A stretch of 64,000 bases of DNA, taken from NCBI RefSeq assembly GCF_003053845.1, contig NZ_QAYG01000012.1:62001-126000 (forward strand). Direction: 5' to 3'. The translations under genes were made by a program, and so were the position numbers. Shown in pieces: positions 34,614-43,362 of this stretch. The notes beneath the pieces were generated by a model, which searched no databases, was not told where the DNA came from, and saw only the letters and a list, made by a program, of their open reading frames with translations. The DNA comes from Breoghania corrubedonensis. Its GTDB lineage: Bacteria; Pseudomonadota; Alphaproteobacteria; Rhizobiales; Stappiaceae. Positions within the stretch are counted from its first letter, which is position 1; each line of letters opens with the position of its first letter.

Positions 34614-35180
34614 ATGAACAAGCTGATTGCGGGCGCCGTCGCGTTCGCCGTGCTCGCCGCGCCGTCGCTGGCAGCGACGAGCGCCAATGCCGCCGAATGG
34701 GCCGTCGATCACGGTGCCTCAAAGCTTATCTTCAAGGTGCGCCAGGGCGACAAGTTGATTTCCGGTTCGTTCGGCAAATGGGATGCGAAGATAGACATGG
34801 ATCCGGAGGCGCCGGAGACGGCCACCATCGAGGTGACGGTCGATACCTCCAGCGTCGCCACCGACGACGGTCAGATGGGTCAGACGCTCACGGGCGAAGC
34901 CTGGCTTGCGACGGGCAAGTTCGCGAAAGCCACCTTCTCTTCCGATGAGGTCGTGCCGACGGGCGAGGGGACCTACGATGCGGTGGGCACGCTCACCATC
35001 AAGGACATCGCCGTACCGATGACCTTGCCGTTCATGCTGAAGGTCGACGGTGACAAGGCCGAGGCCAAGGGCGGCAGCACGCTGGAGCGCCAGGACTACA
35101 AGATCGGATCGGAAATCGACGACGCCACGCTTGATGGCACGGTGAAGGTCGAGTTCGATGTGGTGGCCAGCAAGAAGTAG
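34614..35180 (+). CDS. YceI family periplasmic protein, second copy
   Basis: 188 residues with signal peptide (MNKLIAGAVAFAVLAAPSLA..ANA). YceI domain: EWAVDHGASKLIFKVRQGDKLISGSF, VGTLTIKDIAVPM, LERQDYKIGS. It diverges from the first copy and belongs to the 'b561-linked' type, starting 18 nt after cytochrome b561. Likely one transcript; may present a quinone-like lipid to the cytochrome (inference). Confidence 0.9.
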   Translation: MNKLIAGAVAFAVLAAPSLAATSANAAEWAVDHGASKLIFKVRQGDKLISGSFGKWDAKIDMDPEAPETATIEVTVDTSSVATDDGQMGQTLTGEAWLATGKFAKATFSSDEVVPTGEGTYDAVGTLTIKDIAVPMTLPFMLKVDGDKAEAKGGSTLERQDYKIGSEIDDATLDGTVKVEFDVVASKK

Positions 35181-35193
35181 CGTCCGCCCGGCA

Positions 35194-35221
35194 CGTCATT
35201 CCCGCACTGGCGGGAATGACG
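35194..35221. repeat. Perfect 12-bp palindromic hairpin, extragenic-repeat-like
   Basis: CGTCATTCCCGC, loop ACTG, GCGGGAATGACG. It lies 13 nt after the second YceI gene, between convergent genes. The TCATTCCCGC...GCGGGAATGA core resembles dispersed extragenic palindromes of many Proteobacteria. Only one copy was noticed in this window. Confidence 0.6.
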
Positions 35222-35255
35222 GATGGCGTCCGCGTCGTCGGATCGAGCTTGAGTG

Positions 35256-35747
35256 TCAGATCGAGCCGAGCGTACGGGCGAGATCGAAGCCCGTCTTGCC
35301 GCTCGCCTTGGCGACGTCGTTGAGCGTGACGTCGGTCGAGGTCACCGTGTAGCCCTTGGCCTTGAGCGCCTCGGCGAGGCTCTCGCCCGTGTGGCCGAAG
35401 ACGGGGGCGACGGTTTCAACCGAGCTCGCCTGCAGTTTCCCCAGGACCGCGACCATCGGGTTGCCTGAACTCTGGCTGCCGCTCGGCACCATGAAGGCGA
35501 CTGCCGCGACGACGGACAGGGCAAGCGCGATGCCCATGGCCGGACGCTTGAAGTAGCTGAAGAACGGGCGCCAGTTCTTCCAGATATGCAGCACGAAGGG
35601 CAGGATCAGTACCATCGACAGCCATTCGTGCATTCCGTGAAAAAGTCCGGAACCCCAGTGAAAGAACAGGGCGATGCCGGAAATTAGGGAAACGAGAAAC
35701 AGGCCCGTTGTCAGGGGAGTGGCGTAGCGCGAGAGAAAGGCAGGCAT
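35256..35747 (-). CDS. DUF4405-like membrane protein, possible heme-binding
   Basis: 163 residues from ATG 35747 (AGAGG 5 nt upstream). Three helices: residues about 10-30, 45-65 and 70-90. Several His lie in or near them (FFHWGSGLFHGMHEW, LPFVLHIWKNW), as in cytochrome b561-like DUF4405 proteins. The C-terminal half is a soluble domain (KLQASSVETVAPVFGHTGESLAEALKAKGYTV) with a helix-hairpin look. It converges on the YceI/cytochrome genes, suggesting a related redox role. Confidence 0.75.
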   Translation of the reverse strand: MPAFLSRYATPLTTGLFLVSLISGIALFFHWGSGLFHGMHEWLSMVLILPFVLHIWKNWRPFFSYFKRPAMGIALALSVVAAVAFMVPSGSQSSGNPMVAVLGKLQASSVETVAPVFGHTGESLAEALKAKGYTVTSTDVTLNDVAKASGKTGFDLARTLGSI

Positions 35748-35983
35748 GAAGAACCTCTTTTTGCTGGCTGGCCGTCTTGATCGGCCGCTTGCTGTTGGAT
35801 GCTTGTAGCCGGAATCACCGTCCCCTCTACGGCTGGCCTGCGGATGACCTACGCATGCGCGGCTGAACCCATTATGAACGGACATGGCGATTGCAGCCTC
35901 GCGTCGCGCTTTTTCTTGGCGTCTTGCGCCGTTGCGCGTAAAAACCGCTCGATCGTTTCGCGCAATTGGGAGAGAGACGCGCC

Positions 35984-37624
35984 ATGACCGTCCAGCCGAC
36001 GACGCCCCCCGCCTACAGCCACACCTCGCTCATGCCGCTCGGGCAAGACACCACCCCCTATCGCAAGCTCACCTCGGATCATGTCTCGCTCGACACCTTC
36101 CGCGGCGAGGACGTGGTGGTGGTGGAGCGCGAGGGTTTGCGGCTTCTGGCGGAAGAGGCCTTCAAGGACATCAACCACTTCCTGCGCCCCGGCCATCTGG
36201 AGCAGCTTGTCCGCATTCTCGATGATCCGGAGGCGACGGAAAACGACAAGTTCGTCGCATACGATCTGTTGAAGAATGCCAACATCTCCGCCGCCGGCGT
36301 GCTGCCCATGTGCCAGGATACCGGCACCGCCATCATCATGGGCAAGAAGGGCCGCCGCATCTGGACCGACGGGACCGACGAGGCGGCGCTCGGCGAAGGC
36401 GCGCGCGATGCCTATTTCCACAAGAACCTGCGCTATTCGCAGCTGGCGCCGCTGTCCATGTTCGAGGAGAAGAACACCGCCAACAACATGCCGGCGCAGA
36501 TCGAGCTCTATGCGGAGGGCGACGACGCCTACAAGTTCCTGTTTATGGCCAAGGGCGGAGGCTCGGCCAACAAGACCTTCCTCTTCCAGGGAACGCCCTC
36601 GCTTCTCACCCATGACCGGCTGGTCGAGTTCCTGCGCGAGAAGATCCTGACGCTCGGCACCGCCGCCTGTCCGCCGTATCATCTGGCGATCGTCGTCGGC
36701 GGCACCTCGGCTGAACTGAATCTCAAGACCGCGAAGCTGGCCTCCGCGCGCTATCTCGACAATCTGCCCACGCAAGGCTCGATGCTCGGCCACGCCTTCC
36801 GCGATATCGAGATGGAAGCGGAGATCCACAAGCTGACCCAGGCCTCTGGCGTCGGCGCCCAGTTCGGCGGCAAGTATTTCTGCCACGATGTCCGCGTCAT
36901 CCGACTGCCGCGCCACGGCGCCTCGCTGCCAATCGGCATCGCGGTTTCCTGCTCCGCCGACCGTCAGGCGACGGGCAAGATCACGAAGGACGGCATCTTC
37001 CTTGAACAGCTGGAGATGCATCCCGAAAAGTACCTGCCGGAAGTGACCGACGAACATCTCTCCGACAATGTCGTAAAGGTCGATCTCACCCGGCCCATGT
37101 CGGAAATCCTCGGCGAACTGACCAGACATCCGATCAAGACGCGGCTGTCGCTCACCGGTCCGCTGATCGTCGCGCGCGATGCGGCGCACGCCAAGCTGCG
37201 CGAACGGCTGGAGGCGGGCGAGCCCTTGCCCGACTACATCAAGGACCACCCGGTCTACTACGCCGGCCCCGCCAAGACGCCCGAAGGCATGCCGTCCGGC
37301 TCCTTCGGGCCGACCACGGCGGGCCGGATGGATTCGTTCGTCGACCAGTTCCAGGCGGCCGGTGGATCGATGGTGATGCTTGCCAAGGGCAACCGGTCGG
37401 CCCAGGTGCGCCGTGCCTGTCAGGCCCATGGCGGCTTCTATCTCGGCTCTATCGGTGGCCCCGCCGCCCGCCTCGCGCAGGACTGCATCAGACACGTCGA
37501 GGTCGTGGAATATCCCGAACTCGGCATGGAAGCCGTGTGGCGCATCGAGGTCGTCGATTTCCCGGCCTTCATCGTCATCGACGACAAGGGAAATGATTTC
37601 TTCAAGGAGCTCAACCTTGGTTGA
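35984..37624 (+). CDS. Fumarate hydratase, class I ([4Fe-4S])
   Basis: 546 residues from ATG 35984, GGAGAGAG upstream. Cluster and active-site regions: [32 protein letters not shown] and [13 protein letters not shown] carry the three cysteines; the C-terminal beta domain (about 350-540) includes [15 protein letters not shown] and KGNRSAQV. It interconverts fumarate and malate in the TCA cycle and is oxygen-sensitive, unlike FumC. The downstream DUF2332 gene overlaps its stop. Confidence 0.95.
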   Translation: MTVQPTTPPAYSHTSLMPLGQDTTPYRKLTSDHVSLDTFRGEDVVVVEREGLRLLAEEAFKDINHFLRPGHLEQLVRILDDPEATENDKFVAYDLLKNANISAAGVLPMCQDTGTAIIMGKKGRRIWTDGTDEAALGEGARDAYFHKNLRYSQLAPLSMFEEKNTANNMPAQIELYAEGDDAYKFLFMAKGGGSANKTFLFQGTPSLLTHDRLVEFLREKILTLGTAACPPYHLAIVVGGTSAELNLKTAKLASARYLDNLPTQGSMLGHAFRDIEMEAEIHKLTQASGVGAQFGGKYFCHDVRVIRLPRHGASLPIGIAVSCSADRQATGKITKDGIFLEQLEMHPEKYLPEVTDEHLSDNVVKVDLTRPMSEILGELTRHPIKTRLSLTGPLIVARDAAHAKLRERLEAGEPLPDYIKDHPVYYAGPAKTPEGMPSGSFGPTTAGRMDSFVDQFQAAGGSMVMLAKGNRSAQVRRACQAHGGFYLGSIGGPAARLAQDCIRHVEVVEYPELGMEAVWRIEVVDFPAFIVIDDKGNDFFKELNLG

Positions 37625-38699
37625 AAGCGCATTGTCTTCAGCTGACGGTTGGCCGGAGGCGGTTCGCGCCGCCTTCGTGCGTCAGGCTGAGTCCTGCCGT
37701 GACCTGGGCTCACCCTTTATGGGAGGGCTCATGGACATGCTGGCGCGAGGCAGCCTGCCAGAGGGGGCGTTGAAAACGCTCATCGCTGAATGGCCGGGCG
37801 ATCCGTCCACCAGGGGGGATGTGCTGCCGCTGCGCCTGGCCGGCGCTCTCCACCGTCTTGTCATCGACGGCAAGGTGCCGGATCTGGCGGCGTGCTATCC
37901 GCCGCAGGCAACGGAGTTCGATGCGGTCTGTCTTGCCCCCGCGCTCAAGGTTGCGATTTCCGCGCACGAGTCTTTCCTGTGCGATTATCTCAAGCTGCCG
38001 CCGCAAACCAACGAAGTGCGGCGGTCGTCGATGGTGATGGCAGGGCTCCTGGAGATTTCGAATGCGGTAGGCAAGCCGCTCAGCCTTCTGGAAATCGGCT
38101 CGAGCGCGGGGTTCAATCTGTATCCCGATCTCTATCGTCATGAAATGGGCGGCCTTGTGGCGGGCGATCCTGCCTCGCCGCTGGTTCTGGCGCCGGAATG
38201 GCACGGCTCCCAGCCACGCGCCACGACGGTAACGATCGCCGAAAGGCGGGGGTGCGATCGCAACCCGCTCGACCCCACACGGGCAGAAGACGTCGTGCGG
38301 CTCAAATCCTACACATGGCCTGATCAGTTGGATCGGATGACGCGGCTGGAAACCGCGCTGGCGCTGGTCGGGAACGCCGCATTGCATATTGCGCAGGCAG
38401 ATGCGCTCGACTGGCTATCCGACGAACTGGCCAGACCGGCGCCTCAAAGGTGCCGCGTCGTCTATCATTCCATCGTGCTGCAATATCTCGTACCGGCGGA
38501 CCGGGAGCGCTTTGCCGAAATCATGGTGGCTGCGGGCGCGCGGGCAAACGAGGACTCGCCGCTCGCCTGGCTGTCGATCGAGGCGGATGGCCGCTCCCCG
38601 GGCTGCGCGGTAACGCTCACGGCGTGGCCCGACGGCACGCGCCGCACGCTGGCCCGCGCGGATTTTCACGGTCGCTGGATCCGGTGGGGCGAGGCGTGA
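37617..38699 (+). CDS. DUF2332 family protein
   Basis: 360 residues if it starts with TTG at 37617; AAGGAG lies 7 nt upstream, inside the fumarase gene, and the two frames overlap by 8 nt. No ATG/GTG gives a better fit. DUF2332 signatures: [45 protein letters not shown] (SAM-type glycine loop), [20 protein letters not shown]. The family is uncharacterised; the fold suggests a methyltransferase. Confidence 0.8.
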   Translation: MVESALSSADGWPEAVRAAFVRQAESCRDLGSPFMGGLMDMLARGSLPEGALKTLIAEWPGDPSTRGDVLPLRLAGALHRLVIDGKVPDLAACYPPQATEFDAVCLAPALKVAISAHESFLCDYLKLPPQTNEVRRSSMVMAGLLEISNAVGKPLSLLEIGSSAGFNLYPDLYRHEMGGLVAGDPASPLVLAPEWHGSQPRATTVTIAERRGCDRNPLDPTRAEDVVRLKSYTWPDQLDRMTRLETALALVGNAALHIAQADALDWLSDELARPAPQRCRVVYHSIVLQYLVPADRERFAEIMVAAGARANEDSPLAWLSIEADGRSPGCAVTLTAWPDGTRRTLARADFHGRWIRWGEA

Positions 38700-38795
38700 T
38701 TATCGTGTGAGAGCCTTGGCCGGGGCTATTGATCTGCCCGCCGTTGGACAGAGGTTCGACTACGGCGGGACAACGGTCATGCCCTGCGGCCACGT

Positions 38796-39773
38796 CTAGA
38801 CAAATTCGCCGCTCGGGTCCGCCGCCTGCCAGCGCCGCAGCGCTTCTTCCAGGTCGGTTTCGTATTCGTAGCCCATCGCCGGCAGGACGCCGGGCACGAC
38901 GTTGGTGGAGTGAACCAGCTTCATCACCCGTGCCCGGTTGACCGAGGTCTTCTTGCCCAAAAGCCCAAGCACCTCGAAGGCGAGCCCGCCCGCCATCATC
39001 ACGGGAAGCGGAATGACGCCGAGCGGCGCCTTGAAATCCGCCACCCGGCGGAAGGCGTTGCAGATGTCCTCGGTCGTATAGCGCTCGCGATAGGCGAAGT
39101 TGAAGATGATCTCCGCCTCGCCACGCGCAAGCGCGAAGTCGAACATGCGGATCAGCTCGCCCACGTAGCCGCAGGCCTTGATGGTTTCCTTGCGGCCCGG
39201 ATAGACCATGCGGCCCTTTTTCAGCAGCGCCGCCAGCCGGGTGAAATTTCCTCCCTCACCGGGACCGAACACGACCGCCGGCCGCGCGATGCGCAGGGTC
39301 CGTCCTTCGCCGGCACGCCGCCATGCGCGGTGGATTTCCTCCGCCTGATACTTGGAGCGGCCATAGGCGGAATTGGGTTCGAGCAGACCTGTCTCGTCCT
39401 TGGGCTCCTCGCACGGGCCATAGACGGAAATGGAGGAGGTGAAGACCATCGTCTGGCAGCCGGCGGCGCGGGCGTAGTCGCAGACATGCGTGGCGCCCAG
39501 CACGTTGGTCCAGTAGTACTCCCAGTCCTCGTAGCCAGGCGTTGTGTGGACGGCGGCCAGATTGTAGACGATCGAGGCGGCCCCCAGTGCCTGTGCGTCG
39601 ATCGTCTCGCGCACGTCGCAGGTCAGATACTCGACGCCCGCAACCGCGCGTTTCGGATCGCGGATATCGGCACAGACCACGCGCGCATGGTGTCCCTGCG
39701 CCACGAGGTGTTCCAGAAGATGTGTGCCGATGAAGCCGGCGCCACCGAAGACGATTGCGGTCGAGGATGTCAT
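38796..39773 (-). CDS. NAD-dependent epimerase/dehydratase (extended SDR)
   Basis: 325 residues from ATG 39773. Rossmann start FGGAGFIGTHLLEHL, VVCADIRDP, then the catalytic YGRSKYQAEE (Tyr-x3-Lys) with an upstream Ser in TSSISVYG. Resembles nucleotide-sugar epimerases/reductases. Substrate unknown; not adjacent to glycan genes. Confidence 0.88.
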   Translation of the reverse strand: MTSSTAIVFGGAGFIGTHLLEHLVAQGHHARVVCADIRDPKRAVAGVEYLTCDVRETIDAQALGAASIVYNLAAVHTTPGYEDWEYYWTNVLGATHVCDYARAAGCQTMVFTSSISVYGPCEEPKDETGLLEPNSAYGRSKYQAEEIHRAWRRAGEGRTLRIARPAVVFGPGEGGNFTRLAALLKKGRMVYPGRKETIKACGYVGELIRMFDFALARGEAEIIFNFAYRERYTTEDICNAFRRVADFKAPLGVIPLPVMMAGGLAFEVLGLLGKKTSVNRARVMKLVHSTNVVPGVLPAMGYEYETDLEEALRRWQAADPSGEFV

Positions 39774-39906
39774 GGACGTCTTGGAAGGCCCTGTTCGAAG
39801 TGTTGTGGCTAATCTAGCCGCAAACTCTTTCAATACTCTTGAGGGAAACGACAGGGCGCGTCATTTCAGGCGCGTTGCGTGACAACGGCGGCACGTGGCG
39901 GCGATC

Positions 39907-40845
39907 TCAGCCCTTCTTGTGGCGCGCGAGCGGGTGGTGTTCGTCCACCAGCTTGCGCAGGCGTTCGTCCAGAACGTGGGTATAGATCTGCGTCGTTGAA
40001 ATATCCGCGTGCCCCAGCAACTGCTGGACGATCCTCAGATCCGCGCCGTTCTGCAGCAGGTGGCTGGCAAAGGCGTGGCGCAGGACGTGGGGGGAGACAT
40101 TGGACGCCTTGATGCCGACGCCAACGGCGAGGGCCTTGAGATCGCGCGCGAAGGCCTGCCTGGTGAAATGGCCCGTCTCGCCGAAGGAGGGAAAAAGCCA
40201 CGGGCTGCCCGCAAAGGCCCCGGCGGCGTTCCTGAGCGCGGTGTAGTCGCGCATGGCGGCGCTGGCGCGCTCCGACAGCGGCACCATGCGTTCGCGCCCG
40301 CCCTTGCCGCGCACGATGATCATCTCCGCACCCGTCCGTGTCGCGCCGATCGGCAGGCTGACGAGTTCGGAAACGCGCAGACCCGTGGCGTAGAGCAGCT
40401 CCAGCATGGTGTAGAGCCGATGAGCGCGCAGCTGTCGCGCCACGCTCTCGCCGCCCAGAGATGCGTTGAAGCGGGCGGCTTCGATCAGCCGGTCGACCTC
40501 CGCCTCGCTGAGCGTTCCCGGCAGGCTCTTGCGCGCCTTGGGCGCGGAAATTGGCCCGGTGGGGTCATCGCCGCGCATGTTTTCGCCATAGAGGAACTTG
40601 TAGAACTGCCTCAAGGCGGACAGACGGCGCGCCTGCGTGGTCGCGGCAAAGTCCCGGCCGGCGAGGTCCGAGAGATAGGCGGAGATATCGTCGGTTGTCG
40701 CCTTGCCCGCATCCGTTCCGCGTGTGGCCAGAAACGCGGTGTAGTCGTCGAGATCGCGCCGGTAGCTTTCAAGCGTGTTGAGCGCCGCTCCGCGCTCAAC
40801 GGAGAGCATCTCCAGAAACGTCTCGATCAGATGAAAGGCACTCAA
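39907..40845 (-). CDS. xerD: Tyrosine recombinase XerD
   Basis: 312 residues. SAM-like N-terminal core-binding domain (about 1-95) and catalytic domain with the full set: Arg in [10 protein letters not shown], Lys in [23 protein letters not shown] (H-x-x-R), [15 protein letters not shown] (His and nucleophile Tyr). With XerC and FtsK it resolves chromosome dimers at dif. Adjacent to aroK/aroB as in other Rhizobiales, which supports XerD rather than an integron or phage integrase. Confidence 0.92.
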   Translation of the reverse strand: MSAFHLIETFLEMLSVERGAALNTLESYRRDLDDYTAFLATRGTDAGKATTDDISAYLSDLAGRDFAATTQARRLSALRQFYKFLYGENMRGDDPTGPISAPKARKSLPGTLSEAEVDRLIEAARFNASLGGESVARQLRAHRLYTMLELLYATGLRVSELVSLPIGATRTGAEMIIVRGKGGRERMVPLSERASAAMRDYTALRNAAGAFAGSPWLFPSFGETGHFTRQAFARDLKALAVGVGIKASNVSPHVLRHAFASHLLQNGADLRIVQQLLGHADISTTQIYTHVLDERLRKLVDEHHPLARHKKG

Positions 40846-41033
40846 GGCAAACGGTCCTCGACACGAAATGGGGGCCGCCAGCCGGGCGGGTTACACTTGC
40901 GCACAGTGTCAGCCATACCTTTACGAAAGGCTCGCCTTCACGAAAGGGGCCCCTTTACGAAAGAGACACTGGCGCGCGCTGATCCGCGAAGGACTTCCCG
41001 GCTGTGTCACCTGTCAAAACCACCAGATCTCGC

Positions 41034-41186
41034 TCAGCGCCCCGCCTGATCGATCCTGTCGGAAGGCATGCGGATCGTGATTTCGTGCGGGTTCGGCTCG
41101 ACATAGTTCGCCAGTGACCAGACAAGGCCGTAACCCAGCCCGCCCAGTACGAGTAGAACGAAAATGTAGCGTGTCAGTGTCGGCAT
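41034..41186 (-). CDS. Conserved-looking 50-residue single-pass membrane protein
   Basis: 50 residues, ATG 41186. Short N-terminus (MPTLTRY), one hydrophobic helix (IFVLLVLGGLGYGLVWSLA), then NYVEPNPHEITIRMPSDRI outside or in the periplasm. This resembles the tiny protein found between xerD and aroK in related rhizobia, from memory. Codon use matches neighbours. Too short for most automated calls. Function unknown. Confidence 0.7.
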   Translation of the reverse strand: MPTLTRYIFVLLVLGGLGYGLVWSLANYVEPNPHEITIRMPSDRIDQAGR

Positions 41187-41574
41187 GTATCACCGGTCAT
41201 GCCGGGCCCGGCAGGATTGGTCAAGTTGAAGCCACTGTCCGGTCCCGCACGGCGAACGGCCAAGCTGGTCAAAATGTGGCAGGACTTCATATTTCCGACG
41301 AGTCGGTGGCCATGGCAAGCCCGCTCTTGCTCGCAGTGGTATGGTTCCCTTGCGCCCGCAAGGCCAGCGCGAGCCGCAAGATCGCACCGGCGGGCCAAAC
41401 GGGACATCCGGGCAGGCGATACGGTCATCGCTGCGGCATGGGAACGGCGGACACGGGAGGAGGGGCGGAGCGGCGCCGGCACGCATGCTTGACAGAGCGC
41501 CACGCCGTAGGCTCAAAGCTAGGGCGTTTCCCGCCAGAACGGCGCGGGAACGGGATCTTGAGGGTTGCGAAGCG
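41187..41574. other. Divergent region between small membrane gene and aroK
   Basis: 388 bases. The aroK frame is open through most of it, but that sequence is Arg/Gly-rich and lacks family similarity, so I treat it as the promoter and leader of aroK. Nothing else is assigned. Confidence 0.35.
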
Positions 41575-42204
41575 TTGAGTGACAAGGATTACGGCCACGC
41601 TGACGTGGCGGATCCCGGGGCCTCGGGCCGGGGATCCGCGCATGCGGACACCGATGGGGTACGCGACCGGCTGGGCGCGCGCACGATCGTGCTCGTCGGC
41701 ATGATGGGCTGCGGCAAGTCCAGCGTTGGCCGGTTGCTGGCCGCCCGGCTGAAGCTGCCTTTCGTCGATGCCGATACCGAGATCGAGCTGGCCGCCAATC
41801 TCACCATTCAGGAAATCTTCGCCCGACACGGCGAGCCTTATTTCCGCGCCGGCGAACATCGCGTGATCGCGCGTCTGCTGGGCCAGGGGCCGCAGGTGCT
41901 GGCAACCGGCGGCGGCGCATTCATGAACCCCGAAACCCGCAAGCTCATCGCCGAATCGGGCATCTCGGTCTGGTTGAAGGCCGATTTCGAGACCCTGTTC
42001 GAACGGGTCAGCCGCCGAGCGAACCGGCCGCTGCTGCAGACGCCTGACCCCGCCGGTGTCCTGAAGCGCCTGATGGCGCTGCGCGATCCGGTCTATGCAC
42101 AGGCCGATGTCGCGGTGGATTCGCGCAACGTCCCGCATGAACAGGTCGTCTCGGATGTCGTTTCCGCTCTCGACGCCCACATGCGCAAGAACGATGATGA
42201 ATAA
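41575..42204 (+). CDS. aroK: Shikimate kinase
   Basis: 209 residues from a proposed TTG at 41575; no in-frame ATG lies between 41485 and the kinase P-loop, so an ATG at 41485 (239 aa) is the main alternative. Kinase motifs: VLVGMMGCGKSSVG (Walker A), FVDADTEIE, GEPYFRAGEHRV (shikimate-binding Arg/Phe-Arg), LATGGGAFM and RANRPLL. It phosphorylates shikimate in aromatic amino-acid synthesis. aroB follows at once, the classical aroKB operon. Confidence 0.9.
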   Translation: MSDKDYGHADVADPGASGRGSAHADTDGVRDRLGARTIVLVGMMGCGKSSVGRLLAARLKLPFVDADTEIELAANLTIQEIFARHGEPYFRAGEHRVIARLLGQGPQVLATGGGAFMNPETRKLIAESGISVWLKADFETLFERVSRRANRPLLQTPDPAGVLKRLMALRDPVYAQADVAVDSRNVPHEQVVSDVVSALDAHMRKNDDE

Positions 42205-42222
42205 ATGAAAGAAGGTGGCGTG

Positions 42223-43362
42223 ATGACACTGTCTCCGGCCGAAACGGGTGCCCGCCGTACCGTGCGGGTCGATCTCGGCGCGCGCGGCTACGACATCGTG
42301 ATCGGCGACGGCCTGATCTCGGAGGCCGGCGCGCGCATTGCCGCGCTCTTTCCTCGCGCCCGTGTCGCCATCATCACCGACGAGACGGTGGCCGAGCTTC
42401 ATCTGCCGGCCTTCAAGGCCGCGCTGGAGGCCGCCGGCCTCGATCACGAGACCTTCCCGGTCAAGCCGGGCGAGGCATCGAAATCGTTCCCGATCTTTGA
42501 GGATTTGTGCGACCGGCTGCTCGCCTCCCGTCTGGAACGCGGCGACGTGGTCGCGGCGCTGGGCGGCGGCGTCATCGGCGATCTGGCCGGCTTCGTCGCC
42601 GGCGTCGTGCGCCGCGGCATGCCCTTCGTACAGGTGCCCACGACGCTGCTCGCCCAGGTGGACTCATCCGTCGGCGGCAAGACCGGCATCAATACCCGCC
42701 ACGGCAAGAACCTGGTCGGCATCTTCAATCAGCCCGCGCTGGTTCTGGCCGACACGGCCGTGCTCGATACGCTGAGCCCGCGCGAATTCCGCGCCGGCTA
42801 TGCTGAGGTCGCCAAGTACGGGCTGATAGACGATCCCGACTTCTTCGTCTGGCTGGAGGAGAACTGGGCCGGTATCTTCGAAGGGGCCCCCGCGCGCATC
42901 GAGGCGGTTGCCCATTCCTGTGAGGCCAAGGCGCGCGTGGTGGCGGCGGATGAGCGCGAGGGCGGCGTACGCGCTCTGCTCAATCTCGGCCATACTTTCG
43001 GCCATGCGCTGGAGCGCGGTGTCGGCTATGACGGGGCTTTGCTGGTGCATGGGGAAGGGGTCTCCATCGGCACCGTTCTGGCGCACCGCTTTTCCGCCGA
43101 GATGGGCCTGTGTCCTGCAGAGGATGCGGAGCGGGTGGAGCGGCATCTGGCGATAGTCGGTCTGCCCACCCATATGTCTGATATTCCCGGGCAATTGCCC
43201 GGTATTCCCGAACTGATGCGCTATATTGCGCAGGACAAGAAGGTCTCGCGCGGCGCGCTCACCTTTATCCTGACGCGCGGGATCGGCCGGTCCTTCATCG
43301 AGAAGGGTGTGGATCCGGCCGCCGTGGAAGGGTTTCTTGAGCGAAGCGGCGGCGGAGTGTGA
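42223..43362 (+). CDS. aroB: 3-dehydroquinate synthase
   Basis: 379 residues from ATG 42223 (AAGGTGG upstream); an ATG at 42205 directly follows the aroK stop and is possible. NAD-dependent cyclisation of DAHP to 3-dehydroquinate. Motifs: LGGGVIGDLAGFVAG, TTLLAQVDSSVGGKTGIN, EVAKYGLI, NLGHTFGHALE and HGEGVSIG carry the Zn and substrate residues. Stop overlaps the CorC-like start by one base. Confidence 0.95.
   Translation: MTLSPAETGARRTVRVDLGARGYDIVIGDGLISEAGARIAALFPRARVAIITDETVAELHLPAFKAALEAAGLDHETFPVKPGEASKSFPIFEDLCDRLLASRLERGDVVAALGGGVIGDLAGFVAGVVRRGMPFVQVPTTLLAQVDSSVGGKTGINTRHGKNLVGIFNQPALVLADTAVLDTLSPREFRAGYAEVAKYGLIDDPDFFVWLEENWAGIFEGAPARIEAVAHSCEAKARVVAADEREGGVRALLNLGHTFGHALERGVGYDGALLVHGEGVSIGTVLAHRFSAEMGLCPAEDAERVERHLAIVGLPTHMSDIPGQLPGIPELMRYIAQDKKVSRGALTFILTRGIGRSFIEKGVDPAAVEGFLERSGGGV

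Noticed and set aside
35849-37495. 548-codon minus-strand open frame
   Set aside because: Antisense shadow of the fumarase gene, without any recognisable motif.
39907-40845. Phage or integron integrase
   Set aside because: Length, full catalytic set and position by aroK fit housekeeping XerD; no att site or cargo.
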